From GCA-003244245 sp036279835 (GTDB lineage Bacteria > Actinomycetota > Actinomycetes > Mycobacteriales > Pseudonocardiaceae): a stretch of DNA of 16,260 bases. Below are positions 1 to 6,749 of the stretch, piece by piece. Where the stretch lies: positions 1 to 16,260 of the forward strand of contig DASUII010000336.1 of NCBI GenBank assembly GCA_036279835.1. Direction: 5' to 3'. The notes under the pieces were generated by a model, which saw only the letters and a program-made list of their open reading frames with translations, ran no database searches and was not told where the DNA came from. The position numbers were made by a program, and so were the translations under genes. Positions within the stretch are counted from its first letter, which is position 1; each line of letters begins with the position of its first letter.

Positions 1-1
1 G

Positions 2-418
2 GCCGCCGCTGCGGCATTGCGCGCGGAGCTGCCCACCTGCCGGGTGCTCATCTGCACCACCTTCGGCCGACCCGGCTACCTGGCCCGCGCGATGGCCGCC
101 GGCGCGGCCGGGTTCATCGTCAAGGACGCCCCGCCCGAGCATTTGGTGGACGCGGTGCGCCGGGTGCACGCGGGGCTGCGCGTGGTGGACCCGACGCTCG
201 CCGCGGAATCGCTGACCAGCGGCGCCAGCCCGCTGACCGGCCGGGAGCACGAAGTGCTCGTCGCCGCCGCCGACGGCGGTACGATCGCCGATCTGTCCCG
301 GCGCCTGCACCTGTCCACGGGCACCGTGCGCAATCACCTGTTTGCGGCGATCGGTAAGACCGGCGCGCGCACCCGCGCCGAAGCGGTGCGCATCGCCGAG
401 GAACACGGCTGGCTATAG
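2..418 (+). CDS. LuxR/NarL-family response regulator, 5'-truncated by the window edge
   Basis: This is the C-terminal part of a two-component response regulator that binds DNA when phosphorylated. The reading frame is open to the window edge, so the true start and the phospho-acceptor Asp lie outside. What remains is the end of the receiver domain (ICTTF strand with the conserved Thr, then GFIVKDAPPEHL with the conserved Lys). A short linker follows, then a GerE/LuxR helix-turn-helix starting at PLTGREHEVL and running through IADLSRRLHLSTGTVRNHL to the C-terminus. This is the usual NarL/DesR-like arrangement. Its TAG stop abuts and overlaps the stop of the convergent DUF488 gene. The sensor kinase partner is probably upstream, but that is inference. 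The family is confident; the regulon is unknown. Confidence 0.92.
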   Translation, partial: AAAAALRAELPTCRVLICTTFGRPGYLARAMAAGAAGFIVKDAPPEHLVDAVRRVHAGLRVVDPTLAAESLTSGASPLTGREHEVLVAAADGGTIADLSRRLHLSTGTVRNHLFAAIGKTGARTRAEAVRIAEEHGWL

Positions 419-940
419 GCACGGTGCCGCGTCGTAGACGAGAAGGCCGTCGGCCCGGACGCGCGCCACGTCCGTCGGACGGTGTTCGTGCAGGCGCCCG
501 TCGTGCATGAGATGCAGCACCGGCAACTGCGCGCTCAGCACCGCGAAATCCGCGATCATTCGGCGGTGGCAGCGCCACCACACCGACTCCGAGCAGAACA
601 CCGTGGTCTTATCGCGCGCTCCGTCGAAAACGTCGCGGACCGCGTCGAGGAAGTCCCGGGTCCGCATGTGGGCCGCGTACCCGGCGAAGGAGCGGTTGCG
701 CAGCCCGATGTCAGGTGAGTCCTGCGGTGGCTTGCGCCAGCCGCCAAGCCGCTGTTCCCAGCGGTACTCGATGCCGTGCTCGGGCAACCAACGGGCCATC
801 TCATCGCGCGCCACATCGGGGTTGCGTCGGCTACCCGGAGCGGTCCGCACATCCACCAGCTCACGAATCCCGGCAACGTGTAGCAGCTCCAGCAGCCGAT
901 CCCGGTCGGCGGTGCCGTGGCCGAAGGTGAACAGCGGCAT
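413..940 (-). CDS. DUF488 family protein
   Basis: This 175-aa protein has the full DUF488 signature: FTFGHGT near the N-terminus, LVDVRTAPGSRRNP at about 28-41, LGGWRKP at 65-71, FAGYAAHM at 85-92, and a Cys-containing core VFCSES with WWRCHRRMIAD (Cys116, Cys124, His125). The length is normal for the family. DUF488 proteins are widespread and their biochemical role is not established; the conserved Cys/His residues suggest metal or nucleotide chemistry, which is inference. The ATG start has only a weak upstream purine stretch. The gene lies downstream of tyrS on the same strand, but a strong hairpin in the gap argues for separate transcription. The stop codon sits in the palindrome CTATAG shared with the convergent regulator. 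Confidence 0.9.
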   Translation of the reverse strand: MPLFTFGHGTADRDRLLELLHVAGIRELVDVRTAPGSRRNPDVARDEMARWLPEHGIEYRWEQRLGGWRKPPQDSPDIGLRNRSFAGYAAHMRTRDFLDAVRDVFDGARDKTTVFCSESVWWRCHRRMIADFAVLSAQLPVLHLMHDGRLHEHRPTDVARVRADGLLVYDAAPCL

Positions 941-989
941 CAGCCAAGGATGCGCTCATTCGGCGTTTAGCGTGCCCGCGCTGGTGCTT

Positions 990-1053
990 GTCGTGAACTC
1001 GACCTCACCGACCTCCCCGTCGGCGAAAACGTCGGTGCCGTCGAGTTCACGAC
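990..1053 (-). terminator. Nested inverted repeat downstream of tyrS, probable terminator
   Basis: A perfect 14-bp inverted repeat (GTCGTGAACTCGAC at 990-1003 against GTCGAGTTCACGAC at 1040-1053) encloses a second 6-bp pair (ACCGAC at 1007-1012 against GTCGGT at 1031-1036), with an 18-nt apical loop. It begins 21 bp beyond the tyrS stop codon. There is no T-tract, as is common for actinobacterial hairpin terminators. Termination is inferred from position and stem strength. Confidence 0.65.
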
Positions 1054-1074
1054 CAGAATCGGTCCGGCTCGTGC

Positions 1075-2469
1075 TCAAGAAGCATGGATCCGGGCGAGTT
1101 TACGGCCGACTTTCAGGTAGCAGGCCCCGGATCGTCCATTGACCTTGTCCTTGAGCACCGCCGCGAGTGGTTCGCGAGCCTCTTCGGCGGTCAATGTGAT
1201 CTGGTCCTGGCCAGCGTCGGATTCGACGACGATGCGCAGGCCGTTCTGTTCTGCGACGCGGCGGACGTCGCCGTTGCTCTTGGCGAATCCCAGCGCCTTG
1301 ACGATGTCGTTGACGGTCTGGCTGAGATCCGCGACCGAGGGCAGGTTCTCGACGTCGGCGAAGGTGCGCGTGGAGAAGCGGGCGACGAACTCCTCGCGCG
1401 CTTTCATCGCCGCGTCCACGCCGTGGATCGCGGCTGTGACCTCGCCCGCCAGGATCTTCTTCAGGTCCATCGGATGCAGCGACCCGGCCGCCAGCCGCTC
1501 GCCGGCGACGGCGAGTTCGGCATCACGCCACTCGCTCAGGGCCCGGAAGTACGGCTCGACCAGGCGATCGGGCACCGACATGATCTTGCCGAAGATCTCG
1601 CCCGCGGGGGCGGTCAGCGGAACGTAGTTGCCCCTGGACTTCGACATCTTGGTCCCGGTCCCGTCGGTGCCCTCGATGAGCGGGGTCGCGACCACCAGTT
1701 CCGGGATTTGGCCGCACACATCCATCACCTTGCGGCACATCTGCATGTTGAGGAACTGGTCGATCCCACCGACCTCCAGGTCGGTGTTGATCTCGACCGA
1801 GTCCAGCGCCATCACCACCGAGTACAGCAACTCGGCCAACGACAGCCCCTGGCCAGCGTCGAGCCGCTTGCGGAAGTCTTCGCGTTGCAGCGGCATCGAG
1901 ACCGGGATCTGGGCGGTGATCTCGATCAGCCGGGGCAGCGTGACCTCGCGCAACCAGTCACCGTTGTGCCGGAACTGGGCTCGGGCGAAGTCGAAGAACG
2001 GAGTGACCTGCTGACGGTAGGTGCTGAGGTTGCGGGCGATGTCCTCGTCGGTGAGCGTGGGGCGTTCGTCGGAGCGACCGGACGGATCGCCGATCTTGGC
2101 TGTGACGTCACCGACGATGAACACCACCTGATGGCCCATCCGCTGCAACCGGCTCAGGATGAGCATCGGCACCGCGTGCCCGAGATGGACTTCGGCACCG
2201 GTGGGGTCGATCCCGAACTTCGCGATGAATGGCCGCGACTTCGTCTCGGCTTGCCCGACCCGCTGGGCCAGGGCGTCGGCTGAAGGTTGAAGCTCCTGGG
2301 AGCGCTCGGCGATCAACGTGGCCTGCTCGGCAGGGGGCAGGTCCGACAGGTCCAGGCTGCGCCGCTGCGTGGTCAACTCCAGCAGCTCGCGCACGGTCGC
2401 GTCGGCCGCGAGGTCCGCGCCCACCAGCAGAGCGGTGGCGCGATCAACGGACTGACTGAGTCGGGTCAT
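1075..2469 (-). CDS. tyrS: Tyrosyl-tRNA synthetase, type 2 (TyrZ-like)
   Basis: This enzyme charges tRNA-Tyr with tyrosine in the cytoplasm using ATP. The 464-aa protein shows the class I signatures: KFGIDPTGAEVHLGH (HIGH box HLGH at 95-98), GDVTAKIGDPSGRSDERP, a tyrosine-pocket stretch EVGGIDQFLNMQ, and the KMSKS loop at 274-278 (GTKMSKSRGNY). The C-terminal ~65 residues look like an S4 RNA-binding domain. The DPTG..VHLGH and IGDPSGRS wording is typical of the type-2 subfamily. About 80 residues precede the catalytic core. I chose the ATG at 2469 because GGAGAG lies 7 nt upstream; the longer ATG at 2487 has no ribosome site. A hairpin follows the stop. The MFS gene is divergent upstream. Confidence 0.95.
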   Translation of the reverse strand: MTRLSQSVDRATALLVGADLAADATVRELLELTTQRRSLDLSDLPPAEQATLIAERSQELQPSADALAQRVGQAETKSRPFIAKFGIDPTGAEVHLGHAVPMLILSRLQRMGHQVVFIVGDVTAKIGDPSGRSDERPTLTDEDIARNLSTYRQQVTPFFDFARAQFRHNGDWLREVTLPRLIEITAQIPVSMPLQREDFRKRLDAGQGLSLAELLYSVVMALDSVEINTDLEVGGIDQFLNMQMCRKVMDVCGQIPELVVATPLIEGTDGTGTKMSKSRGNYVPLTAPAGEIFGKIMSVPDRLVEPYFRALSEWRDAELAVAGERLAAGSLHPMDLKKILAGEVTAAIHGVDAAMKAREEFVARFSTRTFADVENLPSVADLSQTVNDIVKALGFAKSNGDVRRVAEQNGLRIVVESDAGQDQITLTAEEAREPLAAVLKDKVNGRSGACYLKVGRKLARIHAS

Positions 2470-2572
2470 GGAAGCTCTCCGTGGCATGACATGGTGGTTG
2501 CTACCCTAACTGGCCGAAGAGTCTGGGCGGCGCCGCGATCGGTTGGTAGCCGCCGCTTGGTAGACCGGTTCG

Positions 2573-3706
2573 ATGGACGCAGTGTCGATCGCGCGGGCTC
2601 GGGTGTCGGTCACCGGAACTTTCTTTCTGCACGGTGCCGTATTCAGCTCGTGGTACGCGCGCCTGCCGGCGATCCAGGAGCGGCTCGACCTCACGCCAGG
2701 GCAGCTGGGCATCGCCCTGTTCGGTGCCCCGGCCGGCCTGCTGGTGGCCCAGCCGGCGGTCGGCGCGCTGGCGGCCCGGACCGGGTCGCGCCCCATCGTC
2801 GCCGCAGCCCCGCTCTACCTCGGGGCGGTGGTCCTGCCGGCGCTCGCGGTCGACGCCGTGACACTGCTGCTGGCTCTGGTGCTGGTGGGTGCGGCGAGCG
2901 GAATCCTCGACATCGCGATGAACGCCCAGGGCCTCGCCGTCGAGCGGGCATCCGGGGGACACCTGTTCAGCTCACTGCACGCCGCATTCTCTTTCGGAGC
3001 GCTCGCCGGTGCGGCAGTCGCAGCCGCGGCTGCCGGCCTGCCCGCGCTGCCATTCCTGGCGGCGAGCGCCCTGGTGGGTGCGGTGGGGGCCGCGACGCTC
3101 GCGCCGGGACTACTCCACGACCGGGGAGTTGCCGGTGCGCCGCTGTTCGCCCGGCCGGGTCGTCGGCTCGCTGCGCTGGGTGTGATCGCATTCTGCGCGC
3201 TGCTGGCCGAAGGGGCGATCTTCGACTGGAGCAGCATCTACCTCGCTACCCAGGTGGGCACCACCAGTGGGGTTGCGCCGCTCGGGCTGGCCGGCTTCTC
3301 GCTGTGTATGGGGGTGGGTCGGCTCGCCGGCGACAGCGTGGCTGCTCGCGCGGGCTCGACTGCGACTGCTCGCGGTGGCGCGTTGGTCGCTGCGCTCGGT
3401 CTCGGAGTGGCGCTCGTGTGGGCGACACCCATTGCGTCCGTCGCCGGGTTCGCCCTGATGGGCCTGGGCCTGTCCGTCGTCTTCCCGCTCACGCTGCGTG
3501 CCTCTGCATTGGGCAGCCAGGCAGCTGCGGCGCCCAGCGTGGCCGCCGTCTCCACCGTCGGCTATGGCGGGCTGCTCATCGGGCCGCCAGTGATCGGAGT
3601 GCTGGCCGACGCCACCGACCTGCGCGTCGCGCTCGCGCTGGCCTGCCTGCTGTGCGGGGTCGCCGCCGCGCTCGCGACCCACCTGGCCCGGGCGCGGGCT
3701 GGTTAG
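2573..3706 (+). CDS. MFS transporter, YbjJ-like
   Basis: This is a 377-aa integral membrane protein of the major facilitator superfamily with about 12 hydrophobic segments. The N-terminal part (FFLHGAVFSSWYARLPAI, then LDLTPGQLGIALFGAPAG and a cytoplasmic loop ALAARTGSRP) matches the YbjJ-like MFS group, whose substrates are mostly unknown. The second half begins after a charged loop near residue 195 (ARPGRRLAALG). The length is usual for this group. The ATG at 2573 has no clear Shine-Dalgarno; the hexamer TAGACC lies 6 nt upstream, a weak version of the leaderless pattern seen elsewhere here. It diverges from tyrS and converges on the DUF3558 lipoprotein gene. An export role is likely but the substrate cannot be read from the sequence. 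Confidence 0.9.
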   Translation: MDAVSIARARVSVTGTFFLHGAVFSSWYARLPAIQERLDLTPGQLGIALFGAPAGLLVAQPAVGALAARTGSRPIVAAAPLYLGAVVLPALAVDAVTLLLALVLVGAASGILDIAMNAQGLAVERASGGHLFSSLHAAFSFGALAGAAVAAAAAGLPALPFLAASALVGAVGAATLAPGLLHDRGVAGAPLFARPGRRLAALGVIAFCALLAEGAIFDWSSIYLATQVGTTSGVAPLGLAGFSLCMGVGRLAGDSVAARAGSTATARGGALVAALGLGVALVWATPIASVAGFALMGLGLSVVFPLTLRASALGSQAAAAPSVAAVSTVGYGGLLIGPPVIGVLADATDLRVALALACLLCGVAAALATHLARARAG

Positions 3707-3716
3707 CGCACGCCCG
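3689..3716. terminator. Hairpin at the MFS / DUF3558 convergent junction
   Basis: CGGGCG (3689-3694) pairs with CGCCCG (3711-3716). An inner GCT/AGC pair closes a GGTT loop that runs into the MFS stop codon (3704-3706). It is a modest stem but sits exactly between two convergent genes only 19 bp apart, so a shared terminator is plausible. Confidence 0.4.
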
Positions 3717-3725
3717 AGCGTCGGC

Positions 3726-4250
3726 TTATTTCGCCGCTTTGGGCAACCGAGGTTCGATCATCTGAGCGATTCGCAACGCCTCGACACACGGATCAAGCGG
3801 CGGGGCATTGGCCGGCACGGCGACACTCACCGACAGCGAAACCGATCCGCCATCTATCAACTGTGCGCATTGCGAACCCTTGGGATCCACTCCGAAATGG
3901 GCGCCGGCTCGACCGTTCACAGTGTTATCCATGAAGTTGATGAACGTCGGATCCTGCCGGTGCGCCTGGTAACCGGCCAGCGTGGAGTTGTCGCGCTCAA
4001 GGCTCAGCGTGAAAGACGTACCCTTCCACCGGCAACCGACCACGCCAGCTTTGTTGAAGCTCGTCCGGGTGCTCGGTTGCACACCCAATGCGGTCAGCTC
4101 GGGATCCGACAGGATCGTGCACATATCGACCCCATTGGCATTGGCGACGGCGGGTGGAGCTGGGGGCGCGGGGGTCTGGGCAGCTTTCTGGACACCACAT
4201 CCAGCCGCGAGCATCCCCACAATGGCCACCGCGACAGCACCGTGCCTCAC
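3726..4250 (-). CDS. DUF3558-type lipoprotein
   Basis: This 174-aa secreted lipoprotein is of the DUF3558 type. The N-terminus is a short lipoprotein signal peptide with lipobox LAAGC (Cys18), followed by a Pro/Ala-rich linker (AAQTPAPPAPPAV). A globular domain then opens with DMCTILSDPELTALG and contains GCRWKG and further cysteines (SQCAQLI, LDPCVEAL) that could form disulfides outside the membrane. DUF3558 proteins are common in Pseudonocardiales and mycobacteria; their function is unknown. The GTG start overlaps the upstream stop by 4 bp (GTGA), so translation is probably coupled to the WXG/EspA-like gene. It is the last gene of the Esp-like set, which suggests a cell-surface role linked to secretion (inference). 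Confidence 0.85.
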   Translation of the reverse strand: MRHGAVAVAIVGMLAAGCGVQKAAQTPAPPAPPAVANANGVDMCTILSDPELTALGVQPSTRTSFNKAGVVGCRWKGTSFTLSLERDNSTLAGYQAHRQDPTFINFMDNTVNGRAGAHFGVDPKGSQCAQLIDGGSVSLSVSVAVPANAPPLDPCVEALRIAQMIEPRLPKAAK

Positions 4251-5080
4251 GACGCAACCTCGGCGTGCTTGCTTTCGGCCAGCGCGCCGAGTTCGCCGTA
4301 GACCCCGTCGAGCACGTTCCGTAGTGCGGCGAGCAGCACGTCCAGCCCGTCGATCGCTTCTGCCAGCTTGAGCAGGACCTTGCCGACCCGGGACGTGACT
4401 CGCGCGGTCTCTTCGGCTGCTTGGGCGACCACCACCGGGGTGGCGAGTCCGGCGGTGCCTAGTTCCTCAGCGGCCAGGTCGACCAGTTCCCCGACCAGCG
4501 CGGCGATGAGGTCGCGGACGGTGATCCGGATTCCCGCCACGAGTTCTCCGGCCATGGTGGCTGCGGTGCTCAGGGTGTCGGCCGCTCCGGCGGCGGCCTG
4601 GACCAGGTTGGCCACGTGCCGCGCCTGCGATCGGTACGCCTCGCTGGCCGGACCGCCCCACACCCAGCTGGTGTGCTCGGCCGCGGCGGCGTAACCGGCG
4701 CTGACCGCGGCCATCTCCTTGCTGATATTGGCCCAGCTGGCGGCGTAGGCTTTGATCATCTCCGGCTCGCCGGTCAGCGAGTGCAGAACTTTCCGCAGCG
4801 GTTCCAGGTGCTCCATCATCCAGGAGGCGAGCTGGCCGGAGAAATAGCCGATCGGATCGGTGCCCGCGCAGAGCATGTCCAGCCCAGCGCCGACACCGCC
4901 GAGCGCGACCTTCGCCCAGTCTCCCTGTGCGACACCGTCACCGATCTCCTCGCCTGCCTCGACGGCGGTGAGCCCCTTCTCCCAGCCGCCTGCCTTGACG
5001 AATTCGTCGACCACAGAGGTGGGACGCTGATGGTAGATGTTGCGCACGTCCGTGCCGCCGTCGATCAAAGGATTGGTCAT
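4247..5080 (-). CDS. WXG100/EspA-like helical type VII secretion substrate candidate
   Basis: This 277-aa protein is strongly alpha-helical and Ala-rich. After a short polar N-terminus (MTNPLIDGGT) and a Gly/Ala stretch (VALGGVGAGLDML, ~58-70), it has a helix-turn-helix hairpin region (~85-165) with WGG at 141-143 in SWVWGGPASEAYRSQ, which resembles the WxG turn of WXG100/PPE-like proteins. A second hydrophobic helical part (~175-262) contains ATPVVVAQAAEE. No strict YxxxD/E signal is seen at its C-terminus, so a partner may carry it. The ATG at 5080 overlaps the EspC-like stop by 4 bp (ATGA); the frame stays open upstream but that part is antisense to nothing family-like and overlaps espC-like coding. 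Architecture and neighbours resemble EspA/EspE-type substrates; exact family assignment is uncertain. Confidence 0.8.
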   Translation of the reverse strand: MTNPLIDGGTDVRNIYHQRPTSVVDEFVKAGGWEKGLTAVEAGEEIGDGVAQGDWAKVALGGVGAGLDMLCAGTDPIGYFSGQLASWMMEHLEPLRKVLHSLTGEPEMIKAYAASWANISKEMAAVSAGYAAAAEHTSWVWGGPASEAYRSQARHVANLVQAAAGAADTLSTAATMAGELVAGIRITVRDLIAALVGELVDLAAEELGTAGLATPVVVAQAAEETARVTSRVGKVLLKLAEAIDGLDVLLAALRNVLDGVYGELGALAESKHAEVAS

Positions 5081-5391
5081 TTCGCAGCGCCGATCTTCGT
5101 CAGATCGGACGCGGCGCCACAGTCGATGCGTTGGTAGGAATCGGCGGAAGCATGCAGATCGTTGGTGATACGGCGTAGCGCCTGGGCGGCCTTTTCCAAC
5201 GAATCGGCGCACCGCTGCTGTGGTCCGGCAAGCAATCCGGCGATCGGCCGGCACAACAGCCCGTAGGCATTGTCCATGCCGGCGACCTGCCGACCGGCAT
5301 CGGCGGCGGTGCCGGCGCGAGTGGCGAAATCGTCGACGGCGGTGGCGTGGTCCCGGAGCTGGTCGGCGTCGACGTGAAAACTGTGGCCCAT
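5077..5391 (-). CDS. EspC-like ESX secretion-associated protein
   Basis: This 104-aa protein matches the T7SS EspC family pattern: FHVDADQLRDHA at the N-terminus, an A-Y-G-x-L-C segment (AYGLLCRPIAGLL, 42-54), a helical second half, and a final ASADSYQRID. The last piece contains Y86-x-x-x-D90, the general type VII secretion signal, at the expected position near the C-terminus. In M. tuberculosis, EspC is co-secreted with EspA through ESX-1. Here it lies between a YbaB/EspL-like gene (18-nt gap) and a WXG/EspA-like gene (4-bp overlap). GGAG is present 11 nt before the ATG. Secretion and pairing with the next gene product are inferred from the motif and the gene order. Confidence 0.87.
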   Translation of the reverse strand: MGHSFHVDADQLRDHATAVDDFATRAGTAADAGRQVAGMDNAYGLLCRPIAGLLAGPQQRCADSLEKAAQALRRITNDLHASADSYQRIDCGAASDLTKIGAAK

Positions 5392-5409
5392 GGGCGTCGG
5401 ATCTCCTGG

Positions 5410-5907
5410 TCAGCGAAGGTAGGAGGACTGGCTCAGATCGTCGTCGTCATCGGGTCGGCGGGTCGCGCGAGCGGGCGGCATCGGCGCGTCGGAGGAAATG
5501 TCCGGAAAGCGGTCGCGGTAGCTGGCGACGATCCGTGCGGCGGCATCGTCGTGGCCGTCCGGGACTGACGCGGTCACCAGGTCCTGGACCTGCGCGGCCA
5601 GGGTGCTGTGGGCGCGCCGCAGGCAGGTCATCAACTCCGCGGACAACCGGGCCGGGTCTCCGGCGCGGGCCCGGTCGGTGAGAGTTAACTCGGTGGGCAC
5701 GCCCTGGGCGTCCACACTGACCCGAACCATGCCGTCCGCCGAGGTCTCCGTCACCACCAGCTGCGACATCTCATCCTGCAGACCGCGATAGGTCTGGGCC
5801 TTGCGTTGGAGCTGCTCGGCCCACTCGGTCAGACCCTGGCCTGCGTGACCCAGTCCCACGGCGAAGTCGGGACCCGGGGCGAAGTCGGAATTCGGATTGT
5901 CAATCAT
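5410..5907 (-). CDS. YbaB/EbfC-family protein (EspL-like)
   Basis: This 165-aa protein has a YbaB/EbfC-like core. An amphipathic helix (GLTEWAEQLQRKAQTYRGLQDEMSQ, ~25-49) is followed by a beta-rich section (TSADGMVRVSVDAQGVPTEL) containing the D-G-x-V/V-x-V-D-x-x-G pattern of the family, then a helix (LSAELMTCLRRAHSTLAAQVQ). The C-terminal ~40 residues are acidic and disordered (RPDDDDDLSQ). Classical YbaB is a ~105-aa nucleoid-associated protein, while the longer EspL subgroup sits in ESX loci and supports Esp substrate stability. The position beside an EspC-like gene favours the second role (inference). AGGAG lies 13 nt before the ATG, a longer spacing than usual; an in-frame upstream start is blocked by TGA. 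Confidence 0.83.
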   Translation of the reverse strand: MIDNPNSDFAPGPDFAVGLGHAGQGLTEWAEQLQRKAQTYRGLQDEMSQLVVTETSADGMVRVSVDAQGVPTELTLTDRARAGDPARLSAELMTCLRRAHSTLAAQVQDLVTASVPDGHDDAAARIVASYRDRFPDISSDAPMPPARATRRPDDDDDLSQSSYLR

Positions 5908-5955
5908 TGATCACAACTTTCTCCTATGGCATGCGCCATCGACCGCGTAAGCACA

Positions 5956-6126
5956 TTACGTGCCTCGACGTGACCGGTTAAGGAATTCGCGCCGGGGCAG
6001 ATTTGCTCGCAGTGCGACGCGCTGGCGCCGCCGTTGCAACAACTGATGACGCTTCACTCCGAGGAAGGCGGCGCAGCCGAAGAGTCCGACCCAGACCAGT
6101 ACGATCAATGTGATGTTGAGTAGCAA
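5956..6126 (-). CDS. Small single-span membrane protein, unknown
   Basis: This is a putative 56-aa peptide. The N-terminus MLLNITLIVLVWVGLFGC with the following AAFLG forms one transmembrane helix; it is followed by a very basic tail (KRHQLLQRRRQR and onward), so the C-terminus should be cytoplasmic. I chose the TTG at 6126 because GGAGG lies 9 nt upstream; the frame continues to a TTG at 6156 without a ribosome site. It is the first gene of the Esp-like set and ends 48 bp before the YbaB-like start. I do not recognise the family. The RBS, hydropathy and position support it as real, but the short length and TTG start leave doubt. Confidence 0.5.
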   Translation of the reverse strand: MLLNITLIVLVWVGLFGCAAFLGVKRHQLLQRRRQRVALRANLPRREFLNRSRRGT

Positions 6127-6138
6127 CGTATCTCGCCT

Positions 6139-6150
6139 CCACGGCCGTGG
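6139..6150. promoter_or_regulatory. 12-bp perfect palindrome overlapping a Shine-Dalgarno
   Basis: CCACGGCCGTGG equals its own reverse complement. Read on the minus strand, its last two G residues form part of the GGAGG ribosome site of the small membrane protein. It could be an operator in the 128-bp divergent region before the PH-domain gene, or a hairpin masking the ribosome site. No function is demonstrated. Confidence 0.35.
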
Positions 6151-6254
6151 CCGCAACGTGTGCGGTCATCTCCAGACCTGCGCGCCGCGGACTGTACCGG
6201 CCCGCCCGGTCGGCCCCGCAGCGGTACCGTGATCAGTGGCGACGAGGAGGAGCT

Positions 6255-6749
6255 TTGCCCTACCCAGAAGACCTACTGCTCGACGATGAGCGGGTGGTGG
6301 TCCACAAGCATCCGCACTGGAAGATGCTGGTGTTGCCGGTGCTGGCGTTCCTGCTCATCGTGGGGCTGGGCTGCTACGTCGCAGCGCTGATCGCTGGGCG
6401 TTCCTGGCAGCTCTACGGGTGGATCGGGCTGGCGGTTGTCGGTGGTATCGCTGTGCTGTGGTTGACCGTGGTGCCGTTGCTGCGCTGGCGCACCACACAT
6501 TTCGTGCTCACCACCAGGCGAGTGCTGGTCCGTGAGGGGGTGCTGTCCCGCAGCGGTATCGACATCGCGACCAACCGGATCAACACTGTGCAGTCCCGGT
6601 CTTCGGTGATCGATCGGATACTGGGTTGTGGAACGCTGATCATTGAGTCGGCTTCGGACGAGCCGCTGGAGTTCGACGACATCCCGCAGGTCGAGCGGGT
6701 TCGCTCGCTGCTGTACTACGAGGTGAACCCCGGACCTGCCGCGTCATGA
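6255..6749 (+). CDS. PH-domain (bPH2) membrane protein, Rv3278c-like
   Basis: This 164-aa membrane protein has two adjacent transmembrane segments (about 24-47 and 53-77) and then a bacterial PH-like domain: THFVLTTRRVLVREGVLSRSG, DIATNRINTVQ, and GCGTLIIESASDEPLEFDDIP. The pattern follows M. tuberculosis Rv3278c closely as I remember it (same opening MxYPE, HRHPHW-like HKHPHW, GTLIIESAS, PLEF). The role of this family is not known. I chose the TTG at 6255 because GAGGAGG lies 4 nt upstream and the product then begins MPYPEDLL as in homologues; the open frame upstream is not family-like. The gene overlaps HMG-CoA lyase by 4 bp (ATGA). Confidence 0.88.
   Translation: MPYPEDLLLDDERVVVHKHPHWKMLVLPVLAFLLIVGLGCYVAALIAGRSWQLYGWIGLAVVGGIAVLWLTVVPLLRWRTTHFVLTTRRVLVREGVLSRSGIDIATNRINTVQSRSSVIDRILGCGTLIIESASDEPLEFDDIPQVERVRSLLYYEVNPGPAAS

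Noticed and set aside
1084..2283. 399-codon open frame on the plus strand
   Set aside because: It is fully antisense to tyrS, has no recognisable motif or ribosome site, and is what GC-rich third positions produce.
2287..3765. 492-codon open frame on the plus strand
   Set aside because: It overlaps the MFS gene in another frame, is Arg/Gly-rich and low in hydrophobics, and crosses the divergent promoter region.
5081..5254. N-terminal extension of the WXG/EspA-like protein
   Set aside because: It would overlap the EspC-like gene by 58 codons, is Arg-rich and unlike the rest; the ATG at 5080 with ATGA overlap is better.
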